A DNA stretch of 64,000 nt, taken from contig JAIQDT010001119.1 in the NCBI GenBank assembly GCA_021521415.1, positions 1-64,000 of the forward strand. The letters are read 5' to 3'. Below the pieces are notes generated by a model. That model was not told where the DNA came from. It did no database searches and was given only the letters and a program-made list of their open reading frames with translations. The translations under genes were made by a program, and so were the position numbers. The DNA is from Bidens hawaiensis (Eukaryota; Streptophyta; Magnoliopsida; Asterales; Asteraceae). Positions 20,291 to 32,361 of this stretch are shown here, one piece after another (within the stretch, counting starts at the first letter, position 1; the number at the start of each line of letters is the position of its first letter).

Positions 20291-22441
20291 TCAAACCTTT
20301 TCTGTTGTGCAGGAACAGTCCACTTCACTGAATGGCGTATGGTACATGGATAGTGGATGTTCTAGGCACATGACTTGTGACAGAAGGTCACTTGTTAACT
20401 ATGAAGAAATGTTTGAAGGTCATGTGGCATTTGTAAGTGATGAGAATGGAGGAAATATTGTTGGGAAAGGAATTTTGAAAAATGGAAAGGTTTCATTTGA
20501 CAATGTGTTTCATGTTGAAGGACTGTAGTACAATCTGCTCAGCAAATCACAAATGTGTGATAAATGTTACAAAGTTTGTTTTGATGATTCACACTGTTTC
20601 ATCTTAAAACCTGAATTTGTAATCCCACCTGAAATGATTATGATGATGGCACCTAGAAATGGCAACCTATATGAGCTCAACATGAAGGAAGCTGTTTCAA
20701 GAGGTGGTACATGCTTTGTTTCCAAATCCACTGAAAATGAGTCAAGATTGTGGCATAGGAAACTATGTCATGTGAATCTGAAGAATATGAACAGACTTGT
20801 TAAGGGTAAGCATGTCATTGGGTTACCTACAAGAGAGTTCAAGTTGGAAGATCATTGTAGTTCATGTCAGAAAGGCAAGCAGCATAAATCTTCTCATAAA
20901 ACAAAACTCATCAATTCAATTGATCAGGTACTTGAGTTACTTCACATGGATCTCTTTTGTCCTGTAAGTGTGCCAAGTATAGGGAAGAAAATATATTGTC
21001 TTGTGATCATTGATGATTATTCAAGATATACTTGGGTTTAGTTCCTGAGTACAAAGGATGAGACTGCAGAGTTGATTAAGGGATGTGTGACAATGATTGA
21101 GAACAAACTGAATAAGATAGTTAAAACAATGAGAAGCAACAATGGCACAGAGTTCAAAAATGGAGTTATGGAAGAATTTTGCACAGAAAAGGGAATATTC
21201 CAGCAATTCTCAACTCCTAGAACCATGTTAGCAGATGCAAATCTACCAGTTACATTTTGGGCTAAAGCTATCCATACTGCCTGCTATGTTAAGAACAGGG
21301 TACTTGTTAACAAAAGGAATAACAACACACCATATGAAATTGTCAACAGTAGAAAGCCTTATATCAAGTTTTTCAAGCCCTTTGGATGAAATTGTTTTCT
21401 TGTGAACACCTTGGATTACTTGAACAAGTTTCAAACTAAATCCTTGGATTGCTTCTTTGTGGGATATTCAACAAACTCAAAAGCCTATAGAGTATATGTT
21501 AAGGACCATTTGTGTGTTATTGAATCATCTAACATCATCTTTAATGAGAATCAGTTCAACACAGTTGATGGTGTAGCATGGCTTTTTGATCATGAAAAAT
21601 TGATAAGGTCTTTCAAGATTTATCTTGAAAACTTTGATGACTTATTCTACAAGCCCAGTGTATTTGAAGAGAAAAAGAAGAAAACATTGGACTTAGAAGA
21701 GTTATGGAAGAAAGTTGCTAGCAAAGAAAAGGAGTATACATTTGTTAAGGGTATCTCAAGTGACATTGTTGACCAAGAACAAGAAAGTGAGGAGAGTCAA
21801 AGTCCAGAACAAGATCATGCAGAACTCAATCAAGATAATCAAGAAGTAGAGAATGATCAAGTTCAGACTAAGGAGAACCCAAGCAACCAAACAAATGAAG
21901 ACGCGGTAACTACTGCAAGATTTCAAAATTTGTTTGAAAGAATGAATAGAGGAGATAATGGTGCATCTCCTCAAGACAATACAATGAAGAAGCATAAGAG
22001 TTTCATGATGCTGAAACAGAATTGATCATTGAAGAACAATATCTCAATGAATCAAATCTTGACACAACTGTGTCTGTTGTTATGATAGTTCGAACTCCCT
22101 ATGTAGAAAAGAATCATCCCTCTGAAAGCATCATTGGAGATATAAATGAAAGAGTTACTAGAAGTCATTATGAAATTGCAAACATCTGTTTATACTCTTG
22201 CTTTCTATCCCAAATGGAACCAAAGAACATCGTTCTAGCACTAAAGGACAACAGTTGGTTGGAGGAACTGGCACAGTTCAGAGATCTACATGTTTGGGAT
22301 CTTATTTATAGGCCAAGAAACAGGTCAGCAATTGGCACAAAATGGGTTTTCAGAAACAAAAGGGATGAAAGGGGTTTGGTGATTAATAATAAAGCTAGGC
22401 TTTTGGCACTAGGATGCCTTCAAGAAGAAGAAATCCTTTGA
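20291..22441 (+). pseudogene. Pol of copia element D: protease, integrase and start of RT, RT core deleted
   Basis: Sequence resumes after a CTAAC...TTTTCTGTTGTGCAG stretch. Protease is recognisable by YMDSGCSRHMTC (near 20345). The GAG-pre-integrase block (LWHRKLCHVNLKN), the finger CSSCQKGKQ and the integrase aspartates (in IDDYSRYTW and SNNGTEFK) follow, with a TAG at about 21039. The piece that should carry the catalytic glutamate (NGVAERKNR type) is missing between 21213 and 21222. A TGA near 21387 and later breaks follow. The RT begins (GTKWVFRNKRDERG) but is cut at about 22430, before any YVDD motif. There is no RNase H. Confidence 0.85.
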
Positions 22442-24219
22442 TTGTGAAACAAAGAACCTATGGCATAAGCTTTGAGAGCTTAGCTGATTTGAATGATGAT
22501 GAAATGGAGAATAGATTGAACAAGGAGAGAGATGCAATTGAAAGGTTGATACAAGAAAAGAATAGAGATGCTCAGAAACACAGAGATTATCTAAGGAAAC
22601 ATATGTATTATGAAAAAGATTTGAGCCACTTCAATCATGACAAGCTTCAAGATCTCTACAATAGTGAAAGAGAGAAAGTGAAAGAAAAATATCTCAAAGA
22701 AAATGAAGAGATTGAAAAGACTGAAGCCTTGAAAAAGAAGTTTGAAGGTATGTGTGGATACCTATTAGAAAGGGGGGGTTGAATCCTGAGGTAGTAGAAA
22801 AGTTATCAAAAGAATCAGTGTTGGATCAATACAACAAATTGAAAAGAAAAGAAAAATTAAAAAGGGTCCAACCTGAACCCCCCCCCCCCCACTGAGCAAT
22901 CAGAAAGTAAACAAGAACCTCCCAAAAGGAAAAGAAAATTAATGACTATAGGGGAAAAACAAAAGGCTCAAACTGAAAAAGAAAATTCAAAAGAAGCACC
23001 TGAAGTTGAAACCCCAATCCCAGAGGAATCAAATTCTGAAACAACTGATGAACCAATAATTCTTTGGGAGAATTAAGAGATGAATAAGATATTGAGGGGT
23101 ATAATGATAAATTAGAGGGGAATGGATGAAGCCACTTTTAACGCCTTAGAAAAGGAAGATTTGAAAGAACTTTTCTATATTCAAAAGGCTTACTCGGAAA
23201 AGGCTCTAAGGGCAGGTGAGAACCCTAGAAGCTCTGTTGATGGAAAGTTTGTGCCTACGGGATTGTCAAACAATCGTGGGATAGATAAGATGATGCTTAT
23301 TCTTAATGAACAAGTAGGACATGATCTAGTTGAACTTGCCAACCTCCCACCCGAAATGGTAGAGTCAATTTACATCAATACTTTCAAGTTGAGGCCTAGA
23401 AACCCCATGAAGTCTATTCCATTCAGGCCTCCACTATCAAGAAGATATCCACAAGCAGGAAGAGGTGGAAGAAGTGAATCCAGTAGGAGTGGATCCCAAA
23501 GAACAAAAAGACCACAATCAGATGTGGATCTTCCATGAGAAATCTACTATGATTCTGTCACTAAGTCTCTTAAAGTGATTTTGGAAAGTAGGAAACTGAG
23601 AGACATTGTTGTGAGAAGTGATTTTAATGAATATACTCAAGAACAACTGGAAAGTATGGCCAATCTCAATTTGTATGATTATAGAGATAGAAATAAGAGG
23701 GCTGGAAGACAGCATAATGATCTCTCTAAATATTTGAAAGATGAGGGTGAAAAAGGATTCCCATTCCTAAAAGAAAAGAGAAACTGGAAAAATATTTAAC
23801 AAAACAAATCCAAAAGAAGTTAAAAGTTGAAGAAGATGGATAGTGCTGAAATGTATTACAAGTTGAATGTTAAAGATAAACATCCTTTGTGAAACATGAA
23901 TACCTGCAAAAGTGTTGAAAGAAGAATGACACGCCCCAATTAAACAGTTCAAAAGAATGGTGTAATAGCTGAGATTGAATATAAAGAAAATGGTCATTAT
24001 GTGCTAAGGAACTCTGATGGGAAAATATTGGGGATCATCAAAAGAGATGAGGATCTGACTTACCTGCACACTGAAGATCTGATGGATATAAGGGACATGG
24101 TCATTCCTGAGAGTCACACTCATTATCATGTCCTCGATATCTTTAAGCAAAGAGCAGGAAGTGTTATTGCAAATAGAACACAAGCCTACTGCAATGCAAG
24201 AAAAAGACAAGATTCTTAG
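22442..24219 (+). pseudogene. Extra 3' ORF remnant of element D (coiled coil, basic and charged)
   Basis: I do not recognise a function. Open pieces at 22414-22782, 23122-23538, 23575-23799 and 24001-24219 encode a highly charged, probably coiled-coil segment, a lysine/proline-rich part containing PPKRKRKL (near 22920), an arginine/serine-rich tail (23440-23530) and a compact C-terminal block (24001-24219). They lie between pol and the 3' LTR, where SIRE-like elements carry an additional ORF. Breaks fall in homopolymers, a G7 near 22774 and a C14 near 22879, so they could be real indels or sequence errors. Confidence 0.65.
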
Positions 24220-24378
24220 AGTAGGTTTTTACTCTATAATGTCTTCGGACAGTTTTCTTTGAATATGTAATTTGATTATTTCTTTGAATATGTAATTTGA
24301 TGTGTATTTTAATCCTGTGTAAGTAACTGTAGAAGTGTTTTGGTACACCTGAGGTGTTCCAATCTAGGGGGAGATTCT
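24220..24378 (+). other. 3' untranslated region and polypurine tract of element D
   Basis: A near-perfect direct duplication of TTTCTTTGAATATGTAATTT lies at about 24256-24300. CTAGGGGGAGATTC just before the LTR is a good polypurine tract. Confidence 0.8.
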
Positions 24379-25421
24379 TGAGTCAAGATTTGACCCAAAA
24401 CTGATCAAATTAAAGATTGGAATCTTCTCAACCTCCTCATAAATGACTAAGTATTGAACCGGGTACACCTTAGACTTCCGAACCAAGCTTTTACTTAGCC
24501 AGGCATGATATCTTGCCTTCTGGGCAAGGTTATCTTTTAGAAGCCTTCTTTAGTGGATATCCGGGCAGAGTCCACTCTTGTGTGTATAGCCGGTCAAGGT
24601 TCACTATATCAAGCAGGTTTGTTCTTCATAGCCGAGTAAGGTTTACTTCAGAGTAAACTCTTGGCTAACCAAGCTCATGAACCCAAGTGATTGGAAGACC
24701 GGGCAAGGTATTCATTAATAATACAGTGATCCAAGTATGCTTTGAAGTATAATGAATTATCTTATGTAACCTCGGGGAAGGCACAACTCAAGCAGAGTAC
24801 AGTGCTACCAAGCACACTTTGCTAATAAGCTATTTCCAAGCAAAGAGTTGAATGGATCATTGAAGAACAAGGTTGCTAGTAAGGTTATGTCGGGAAAAGT
24901 CTGATACAATCAGGTAGATTGAAGTCTACCCGGTGAGTATTTTCTCTTGGAAAATACTCTAAGTAAAGCATACCCGGAAAATTGTTCCCGGGAACACTTC
25001 AATATGTAATTTGGATATGTATGATATATTTAGGGTTTCTAGAGGGAATGACAGTTGTCCTTGGGTGTCAGGGCTATAAAATAAATATTTAGGGCACACC
25101 TAAGGAGAGCGGCTGAATACGATAATAAAAAGAATATTTGTCAAGTGACGGCCGTTCTTTGGATTGTACGGACAAAACTTTCTCATCAAGAAACCCTAGA
25201 TTGATTATCATTTGTATGATTAACTTTATATAAATGGAAATCTTTTGATTGAATCTTGTGTGTTAGTTAACTTTGTTTGATTCCTCAACAACAAAATCGT
25301 TTGTTATTGATTCCGCCTTAATCAATTGGTTTTCTTTCTAAATATAGCAAGCCGTCATTAACTCTCTTGTCAACACGAAATCCTGTGAGTTATGACTTAA
25401 TTTGTAAACGATCTACCTACA
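24379..25421 (+). repeat. 3' LTR of element D (about 1.04 kb)
   Basis: Starts TGAGTCAAGATTTGACCC directly after the polypurine tract. I place its end at CTACCTACA (25421), but a CA at about 25436 (CCTGACA) is also possible. The other LTR is not in the window, so the end is uncertain. No hairpin array like that of A or G is seen. Confidence 0.7.
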
Positions 25422-25436
25422 ATAGTGGACCTGACA

Positions 25437-27690
25437 GGTAAACTCGGTCCGGATAATCAGGATCTTCAAAACCAGGAGGCTGTAAAACAAACACTTCCTC
25501 ATGTTGTTCACCATTGAGTAAAGCTCTTTTAACATCCATTTGATAGACCTTGATATTCTTATAAGCTGCATACGCCAGAAAGATTCGAATTGACTCTAAT
25601 CTTGCAACTGGTGCATACACTTCAGTATAATCAATACCCTCTTGCTGATGAAAACCTTGCACCACTAATCGTGCTTTGTTTCTTACGACCACACCTCGAT
25701 CGTCTTTCTTACATTTAAATACCCACTTAGTCGGAATAGCTTTCTTGACTCTAGCAGGTTTGTCGATTAAATCCCAAACACCTAAACGTGCAAATTTCTG
25801 TATTCTTGCATAGCTTCTACCCAAGAAGGATCTTCAAGTTCCTGACGAGCTGTTGTCGGTTCTACTTGAGATAGAAAGCTAGTGAATTTTGCAAGATTTA
25901 CAATACCTGATGAATGTATATCAGCATATGCACACAATACGTTATTCTCACTTGACGAAGCAACTTGATGATGTGTTCGTACGCCCACTTCAATTTCTCC
26001 AATGATGTTTTCATGTGGATGATAACCATGAATCCGAAGAGTAGGATTGTCAGGAACAACAACATTATTAAATAAGTTAGTGTAATGTTCACCGAGTTCA
26101 GGAGATGAAACATTATCACTGTCAAGTTCAATACCTGGATCATCAGCTTGATTGTCATCAGAGGAAGTGGATACATTATCAACCTGATTATCATCACATG
26201 GATATTCAATTGGAGCAGAAGTTGTAGCTTCAACATCATTAGAACTTGAAAATCTTGGAATGGCAAAATGATCTTCAAAATATTCTCGTACCAGATCTTC
26301 ATCGATGTGCTCAGTTGAAGGAGTGAATGAATTAAATAATCCATCATAGTCAAACATCCAGTCGGGACCTTTCCCTTGAGGAGGAGTGGTGTACTTTTGA
26401 CAGTCCACATGATACCATTCCTCAACACAACCAGAAGTGAAATTAAATACTCGTTTCTTTGGAGACGCATATCCCAAGAAATAACCTTCGATAGCTTTAT
26501 CTTTAAATTTACCTGAATCCTTGTATATCATTGTACAATGACACCCAAAAGGTTCTAGGTATTTAAAGTTAGGCTTTCGATTGTTTAAGAGCTCATAACT
26601 TGTTTTCTTGAGTCGTTTAAAAGTTAAAACCCGATTAAGAGTATAGCAAGCTGTATTCACTGCCTCATTCCAGAATTGGATAGGAAGCTTAGAATCAACA
26701 AGCATAGTTCTTGTAGCTTCAATCAAGGTTCTAATTTTTCGTTCAGCAACACCATTTTGTTGTGGTACACAGGGTGCACTATATTCTTGATGAATTCTCG
26801 ATGAATTCCTTTTTGAATGCAAAAGAAATCCATTACAGTGTTCTTTAATTCAGTACCGTTATCACTTCTAATTCTCCTCACCTTGTGTTTGTATAGTGAT
26901 TCGATCTTAGTGATATGGTTTTGTACCAAAACAGGCGTTTGATCTTTCGAACTCATAAATTACACCCATGAGTTTCTTGAATAGTCATCAGTGACAACCA
27001 GACAATACCAATCCCCAAAGATACTCGCACGATTCACAGGACCAAACAAATTCATATGAATTCGTTCAAGAGGAGTATCAATGTAATTTAATAACTTAGA
27101 AGGATAAGCCTTTTTCTTCTGCTTGCCATTCTTGCACGTAATGCATTGATCAGATAACTTAAAGTTATTCAATGAGACACCCTCAACTAAGTCATTAGCC
27201 ATTAAATAATTCATCTTACAAACATATATGTGACCCATTCTACGATGCCATAGAATAGAGTCCTTCTCTGTTGCTTTGGAGACAAAACATGTTTCGATAG
27301 ACGTTTATACTTTAGAATTCATATTTAAGACATAAATATCATTAGACCGAGGTGATCGCATGACAACCATGTCTTCTGGTATCACATATCCTGGTTTGAA
27401 GATAAGACACTTTTTATCAGTAAATACCGTGATGTACTGCTTATCGCAGATTTGAGACACACTCAATAAATTATGGTCCACCTTGTCACAGTAATTGACT
27501 TTTCAAAAGTAATGTGACCATTTGAAACTTCACCCTTTTGTGTGATCATTCCACTAAAATTCCCAGCAAATGCTACATAACCCCCTTGAATATTTCTCAC
27601 ATTGGTCAATAGGTTGAGATTTCCAGTGATATGACGAGAACATCCTCTATCCATTATCCAGTTTTCACAAGACGCAGTCTTGGATGTACC
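25437..27690 (-). pseudogene. Pol of F1: protease, integrase and N-terminal RT with stops
   Basis: Sense starts at GGTACATCC (27690). Protease shows MDRGCSRHITG (near 27640); the usual DSG is changed to DRG, which removes a conserved active-site residue. Pre-integrase and finger (CITCKNGKQKKK) lie at 27240-26960. A TAA after SRNSWV (27238-26960 frame) and a frameshift near 26770 break the integrase; NGVAERKIRT keeps the glutamate. The linker has acidic text, then RT begins ([15 protein letters not shown], 25740) and reaches [12 protein letters not shown]. It is cut near 25437, before the YVDD motif, where D is joined. Several lesions are shared with F2. Confidence 0.85.
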
Positions 27691-27711
27691 CTACACACAA
27701 AGTAAAAATGA

Positions 27712-29838
27712 TTAGTTCAAAAAGGCAGCCCTGGTCTCAGTCTTGGGCACCTTTTGGTTTTCTCTTTGATCATTAATTTGAACAGATTTCAACTGTTGTT
27801 CAGAAACTTGAGTATATGTTGATGGCTTCATAGGCTTTCGTCTTAGATAAGCAGCTTGAACAATGTTGAATTTATGTTCTTATATATGGACACAGTTGGA
27901 ACGAATTTTGGTTTCACATGACCATGAGTTTCATTCACATGAATTACTTTACGAGGATGCACGTCTGAAAACATAATATGCGTATCATCTTAACATGATA
28001 TAGGTCGTTTCAAAATCTACTTTATCAGAGGAACCGGTTTTGAATGGTCCTTGACAAAAGGATGGAGATTTATAGTTTTCTGTTGACCATAGTTTCTCAC
28101 CACGTGGCCTTTTTTACCACACAAAAAACAACTTCGCATGTCAACATGACCATATTGAGGTCTGGCAGAAACATATGCAACCGAAGGTTGATAACTTACA
28201 TTTTTCAGTAAATCGTTTGGCCAAATCATCTGAGGTAACAGACTTCTTTTTCATATAAAAGTCAAGGTTAGAACAATTGGAAAAACTTTTCAATTAATCT
28301 GTTCCTGTTGATTTAACAAACTGAACCTTTTTAGCTTGTTTTAGCAATTATTTTGCTTTCATTACCGGGTCTGATGAGTTTGATGTTTTGGCACAAACAT
28401 ATTGACGTTCCAACTCTGTCAACTTGTTAGTTTCATTGTAAAAGACGCTCTCAATTAGTTCTGGTTTAATGATACTAATCGGAATATCCTTTTCAGTGAA
28501 CATTGTATCCATACCCTTCAACTTAAAAACTCTACCAGATGATGGCTTAGAAATAGGAGGATTAATAAAACACATCAAGTCCTCATCAGAAATTTTTGAT
28601 TTTTCTGACTTCTTTGCCCTCACATTTTTGATTTTCATCTAATCTTCCTTTTTCTCATGAGGCTTGTGTGAACATTACACAGCTTCCTCAAATTCATGAG
28701 GCTCGTAAGGAATATGATTAGAACTTGGTATGTTCTTGTTCTTGTGTATAACCTCAGGTTCAACCACATCCTCAATAATTACATTGTCAACATATTCAAC
28801 AAAGACTTTGTTTCTTTCAACATGAGGTTTTTGAGGAGCAAATTGGGTTTTAACAGTTTCCGTTTTAACAGGTTTAGCATTTTCTGAAATCACAGTTTCT
28901 TTCACCATTACCTCTTTTTCTCTTTTAGCAAAAGGATTAATTTTATAATCATTGTGAAACGGTGGCGGAATTTCAATAAAACCTATACCTTTCTTTAAAT
29001 CTTTTTGTTTTCAAGACACTTTAATGATTTCATTCAACAGAAAAGAAGAATTTTGAAATTTACCCAATTTGTTCTTCAACTCAAGAACCTCATTCTCAAG
29101 TTCGGTTATCTTTGAACGATGTTCCAAGATTTCTTGAAACTTTTGGTCATTAATTGTCATTTTCATAGATAACTCAGCCTTGAGATCGTGGTTACTTGTC
29201 GACAATGCTTCAATCTTCTCACGAGATCTCATTTGAGATTCAAGAGATTGTTGATAAGTATCCTTTAGTGAAGCAATTTATCTCACTAAATTATCATTAT
29301 GATTCTTTAATGATTCTAAATTAGGTTTGTTAGATTCACATTCAACACATGTTACTTTAACGGATGAAGTAGCAGAGACAGAATGACTAACCTCATTGAT
29401 CTTAGCCATACAAGCAAACACAGTTGTAGGCTTGTCACAAGAGTCGTCAGAATCAGATTCAGAATCATTGTCAATGGACAGCTCACTTCCACTTGCATCT
29501 TGAAAGTCTTTAGTTAGCCCAAATATAGCCAAATTAGCTTGATTATCATTACACAACAGTCGTTGTGACCAATCATTTCCATCAGCAAACATTGCTTGTG
29601 ATCCAGAAGTAGACGGTTTCTTTTCAGCATCATTACTTCGTGGTGTAGAAGAATTTTGATTTTGACCATGACGACCAGTATACTCCTTTTTCGGCTTGTC
29701 AGATTCTTTTACAAAATGCCCGAACTCTTTACAATTGTAACATTTCACCTTTAACTTGTCAAATCCCAATTTCTTTTTTAATGCAGGAAGATCTTTGCCA
29801 GTCCTTTGCATGAATCTCTTAACCTTACGGACATATTT
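27712..29838 (-). pseudogene. Gag of F1 with two zinc knuckles, N terminus missing
   Basis: Sense begins in KVKRFMQRTGKDL (about 29830), so roughly the first 300 residues expected from G are absent. The first knuckle CYNCKEFGHFVKES has lost its last cysteine. An acidic serine/aspartate tract (29440-29500), a coiled-coil region (29230-29020) ending at a TGA shared with F2, and a second knuckle region CFLCGKKGHVVRNY (28140) with a lost last cysteine follow. It ends at TAA 27714-27712, 21 bases before pol. Further stops and frameshifts lie near 28640, 28340 and 27995. Confidence 0.84.
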
Positions 29839-30246
29839 AGCTAATTCTCTATGAGTTTTGGTTGATTCGTTAACCAATTCGTTATACATTCTGATTCGTG
29901 TTAAAAATTCGTGTGACACGTGTCTTCCTTCGGAAATTGAGTTATAACAACCTTTGCCACGTGGCATTTGTTGTCAGAGGTTTGTTACAAACCGTTGTAA
30001 CAATCTCATTCTCTATAAGTTGATTCGTTATCAACTATAGCCGATTCATTATCTAATTCGCTAAGCTTTTCTTAGTGATTCGTTAAAGACAATCATCTGA
30101 TTCGTTGACCCAGTTCGTCATAAAATCTTTCTAATTCTTCAAAGTTACTGTTTCTAATTCGTTAAAATCATTTCTGATTCGTTACTTGATCACTCTTTAC
30201 TTCGTTAAAGAGTAAAGAGTGATCAAGTAACGAATTTGAAAAATTA
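29839..30246 (+). other. F2 leader fragment between the inverted arms
   Basis: Plus-strand text such as GATTCGTGTGACAC and CATAACAACC/TATAACAACCTTTGCCACG matches the sense leader of G (reverse complement of about 41880-42060), so this is leader in the F2 orientation. It is rich in GATTCGTTA words. Its right end holds a perfect 25 bp inverted repeat. No gene is present; the tail of the F1 gag-like frame extends into it by chance. Confidence 0.75.
30177..30235. repeat. Perfect 25 bp inverted repeat with 9-base loop
   Basis: Arms 30177-30201 and 30211-30235 are exact reverse complements (ATTCGTTACTTGATCACTCT and onward), separated by TCGTTAAAG. It lies in the spacer of the large F1/F2 inverted repeat, 11 bp from where F2 gag resumes. 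Confidence 0.93.
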
Positions 30247-32340
30247 AAGGACTGGCAAAGATCTTCCTGCATTGAACAAGAAATTCGGATTTGAAAAGTT
30301 AAAGGTGAAATGTTACAATTGTCAAGAGTTCGGGCATTTTGCAAAAGAATGTGACATGCCGAAAAAGGAGTATACTGGTCCTCTTGGTCAAAATCAAAAT
30401 TCTTCTACACCACGAAGTAATGATGCTGATAAGAAACCGTCTACTTCTGGGTTACAAGCAATGTTAGCTGATGGAAATGATTGGTCACAACGACTGCTGT
30501 GTAATGATAATCAAGCTAATTTGGCTATGTTTGGGCTAACTAAAGACTTTCAAGATGCAAGTGGAAGTAAGCTGTCCTCTGACAATGATTCTGAATCTGA
30601 TTCTGACGACTCTTGTGACAAGCCTACAACCATATTTGCTTGTATGGCTAAGATCATTGAGGTTAGTCATTCTATCTCTGCTACTTCATCTGTTAAAGTA
30701 ACATGTGTTGAATGTGAATCTAACAAACCTAAGTTAGAATAGTTAAAGAATCATAATGATAATTTTAAGAGAAATTGCTTCACTAAAGGATACTTATTGA
30801 CAATCTCTTGAATCTCAAATAAGATCTCGTGAGAAGATTGAAGCATTGTCGACAAGTTACCACGATCTCAAGGCTGAGTTATCTATGAAAATGACAATTA
30901 ATGACCAAAAGTTTCAAGAAATCTTGAAACATTGTTTAAAGATAAACGAACTTGAGAATGAGGTTCTTGAGTTGAAGAACAAATTGGGTAAATTTCAAAA
31001 TTCTTCTTTTCTGTTGAATGAAATCATTAAAGTGTCTTGAAAACAAAATGATTCAAAGAAAGGTATAGGTTTTGTTGAAATTCCGCCACCGTTTCACAAT
31101 GATTATAAAATTAATCCTTTTGCTAAAAGAGAAGAAGAGGTAATGGTGAAAGAACCTGTGATTTCAGAAAATGCTAAACCTGTTAAAACTGAAACTATTA
31201 AAACCCAATTTGCTCCTCAAAAACCTTATGTTGAAAGTAACAAAGTCTTTGTTGAAAATGTTGACAGAGTAATTATTGAGGATGTGGTTGAACCTGAGGT
31301 TATACACAAGAACAAGAACATCCCAAGTTCTAATCATATTCTATGCGAGCCTCATGAATTTGAGGAAGTTGTTTATGGTTCACACAAGCCTCATGAGAAA
31401 AAGGAAGATCCGATGAAAATCAAACCTGTGAGGGAAAAGAAGTCAGAAAAACCGAAAACTTCTTATGAGGACTTGATGCGTTTTATTAATCCTCCTATTT
31501 CTAAGCCATCATCTGGTAGAGTTTTTAAGTTGAAGGGTATGGATACAATGTTCACTGAAAAGGATATCCCGATTAGTATCATTAAACCAGAACTAATTGA
31601 GAGCGTCTTTTACAATGAAACTAACAAGTTGACAGAATTGGAACGTCAAAATGTTTGTGTCAAAACATCAAACTCATCAGACCCGGTAATGAAAGCAAAA
31701 CAATTGTTAAAACAAGCTAAAAAGGTTCAGTTTGTTAAATCAACAGGAACAGATTCATTGAAAAGTTTTTCCAATTGTTCTAACCTTAACTTTTATATGA
31801 AAAAGAAGTCTGTTACCTCTGATGATTTAACCAAATGATTCACTGAAAAATGTAAGTTATCAACCTTCGGTTGCATATGTTTCTGCCAGACCTCAACATG
31901 GTCATGTTGACATGAGAAGTTGCTTTTTGTGTGGTCAACAAGGCCACGTGGTGAGAAAATGTGGTCAACAGAAAACTCAAAATCTCCATCCTTATGTCAA
32001 GGACCATTCAAAACCGGTTCCTCTGATAAAGGAGATCTTGAAACGACCTATATCATGTTAAGATGATACGCATAATATGTTTTCAGACGTGCATCCTCGT
32101 AAAGTAATTCATATGAATGAAACTCATGGTCATGTGAAACCCAAATTCGTTCCAACTGTGTCCATATGTAAGAACACAAATTCAAACATTGTTCAAGCTG
32201 CTTATCTAAGACGAATGTCTATGAAGCCAGCAACATATACACAAGTTGCTAAACAACAGTTGAAATCTGTTCAAATTAATGATCAAAGAGAAAACCAAAA
32301 GGTGCCCAAGACTGAGGCATGGGTTGCCTTTTTGAACTAA
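30247..32340 (+). pseudogene. Gag of F2 with one intact knuckle, N terminus missing
   Basis: Homology starts at the text for TGKDLPALNKKFG (30250). The first knuckle CYNCQEFGHFAKEC is intact. An acidic tract, a coiled coil ending in a TGA (about 31039), and CFLCGQQGHVVRKC (about 31925) follow, so the second knuckle is also complete in sequence. Open pieces are 30272-30742, 30846-31040, 31143-31838 and 32077-32340. The last ends in TAA, 21 bases before pol in the same frame. The TGA near 31039 and TAA near 32059 are also in F1. Confidence 0.85.
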
Positions 32341-32361
32341 TCGTTTTTACTTTGTGTGTAG

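Larger units (their letters stand above)
17889..25436 (+). mobile_element. Element D: degenerate SIRE-like copia retrotransposon, 3' part
   Basis: D begins inside its gag where A inserted. It continues through gag, a damaged pol, an extra-ORF remnant, a 3' untranslated region, a polypurine tract and a 3' LTR that ends near 25421-25436. It then meets F1 reverse transcriptase on the opposite strand, so D probably inserted into F1. Several stops, frameshifts and at least two internal deletions make it non-functional. Confidence 0.82.
25437..29838 (-). mobile_element. F1: broken SIRE-like copia element, minus strand
   Basis: Sense order runs from 29838 downward: gag (start missing), pol up to the RT region, then truncation by D. 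From about 29810 to 26682 it is an inverted copy of F2 (30247-33361). F1 lacks its LTR and leader; the sequence right of 29838 is leader in the opposite orientation and belongs to F2. Confidence 0.85.

Noticed and set aside
18739..22025. Minus-strand frames over D
   Set aside because: Shadows of the gag and pol remnants on the plus strand.
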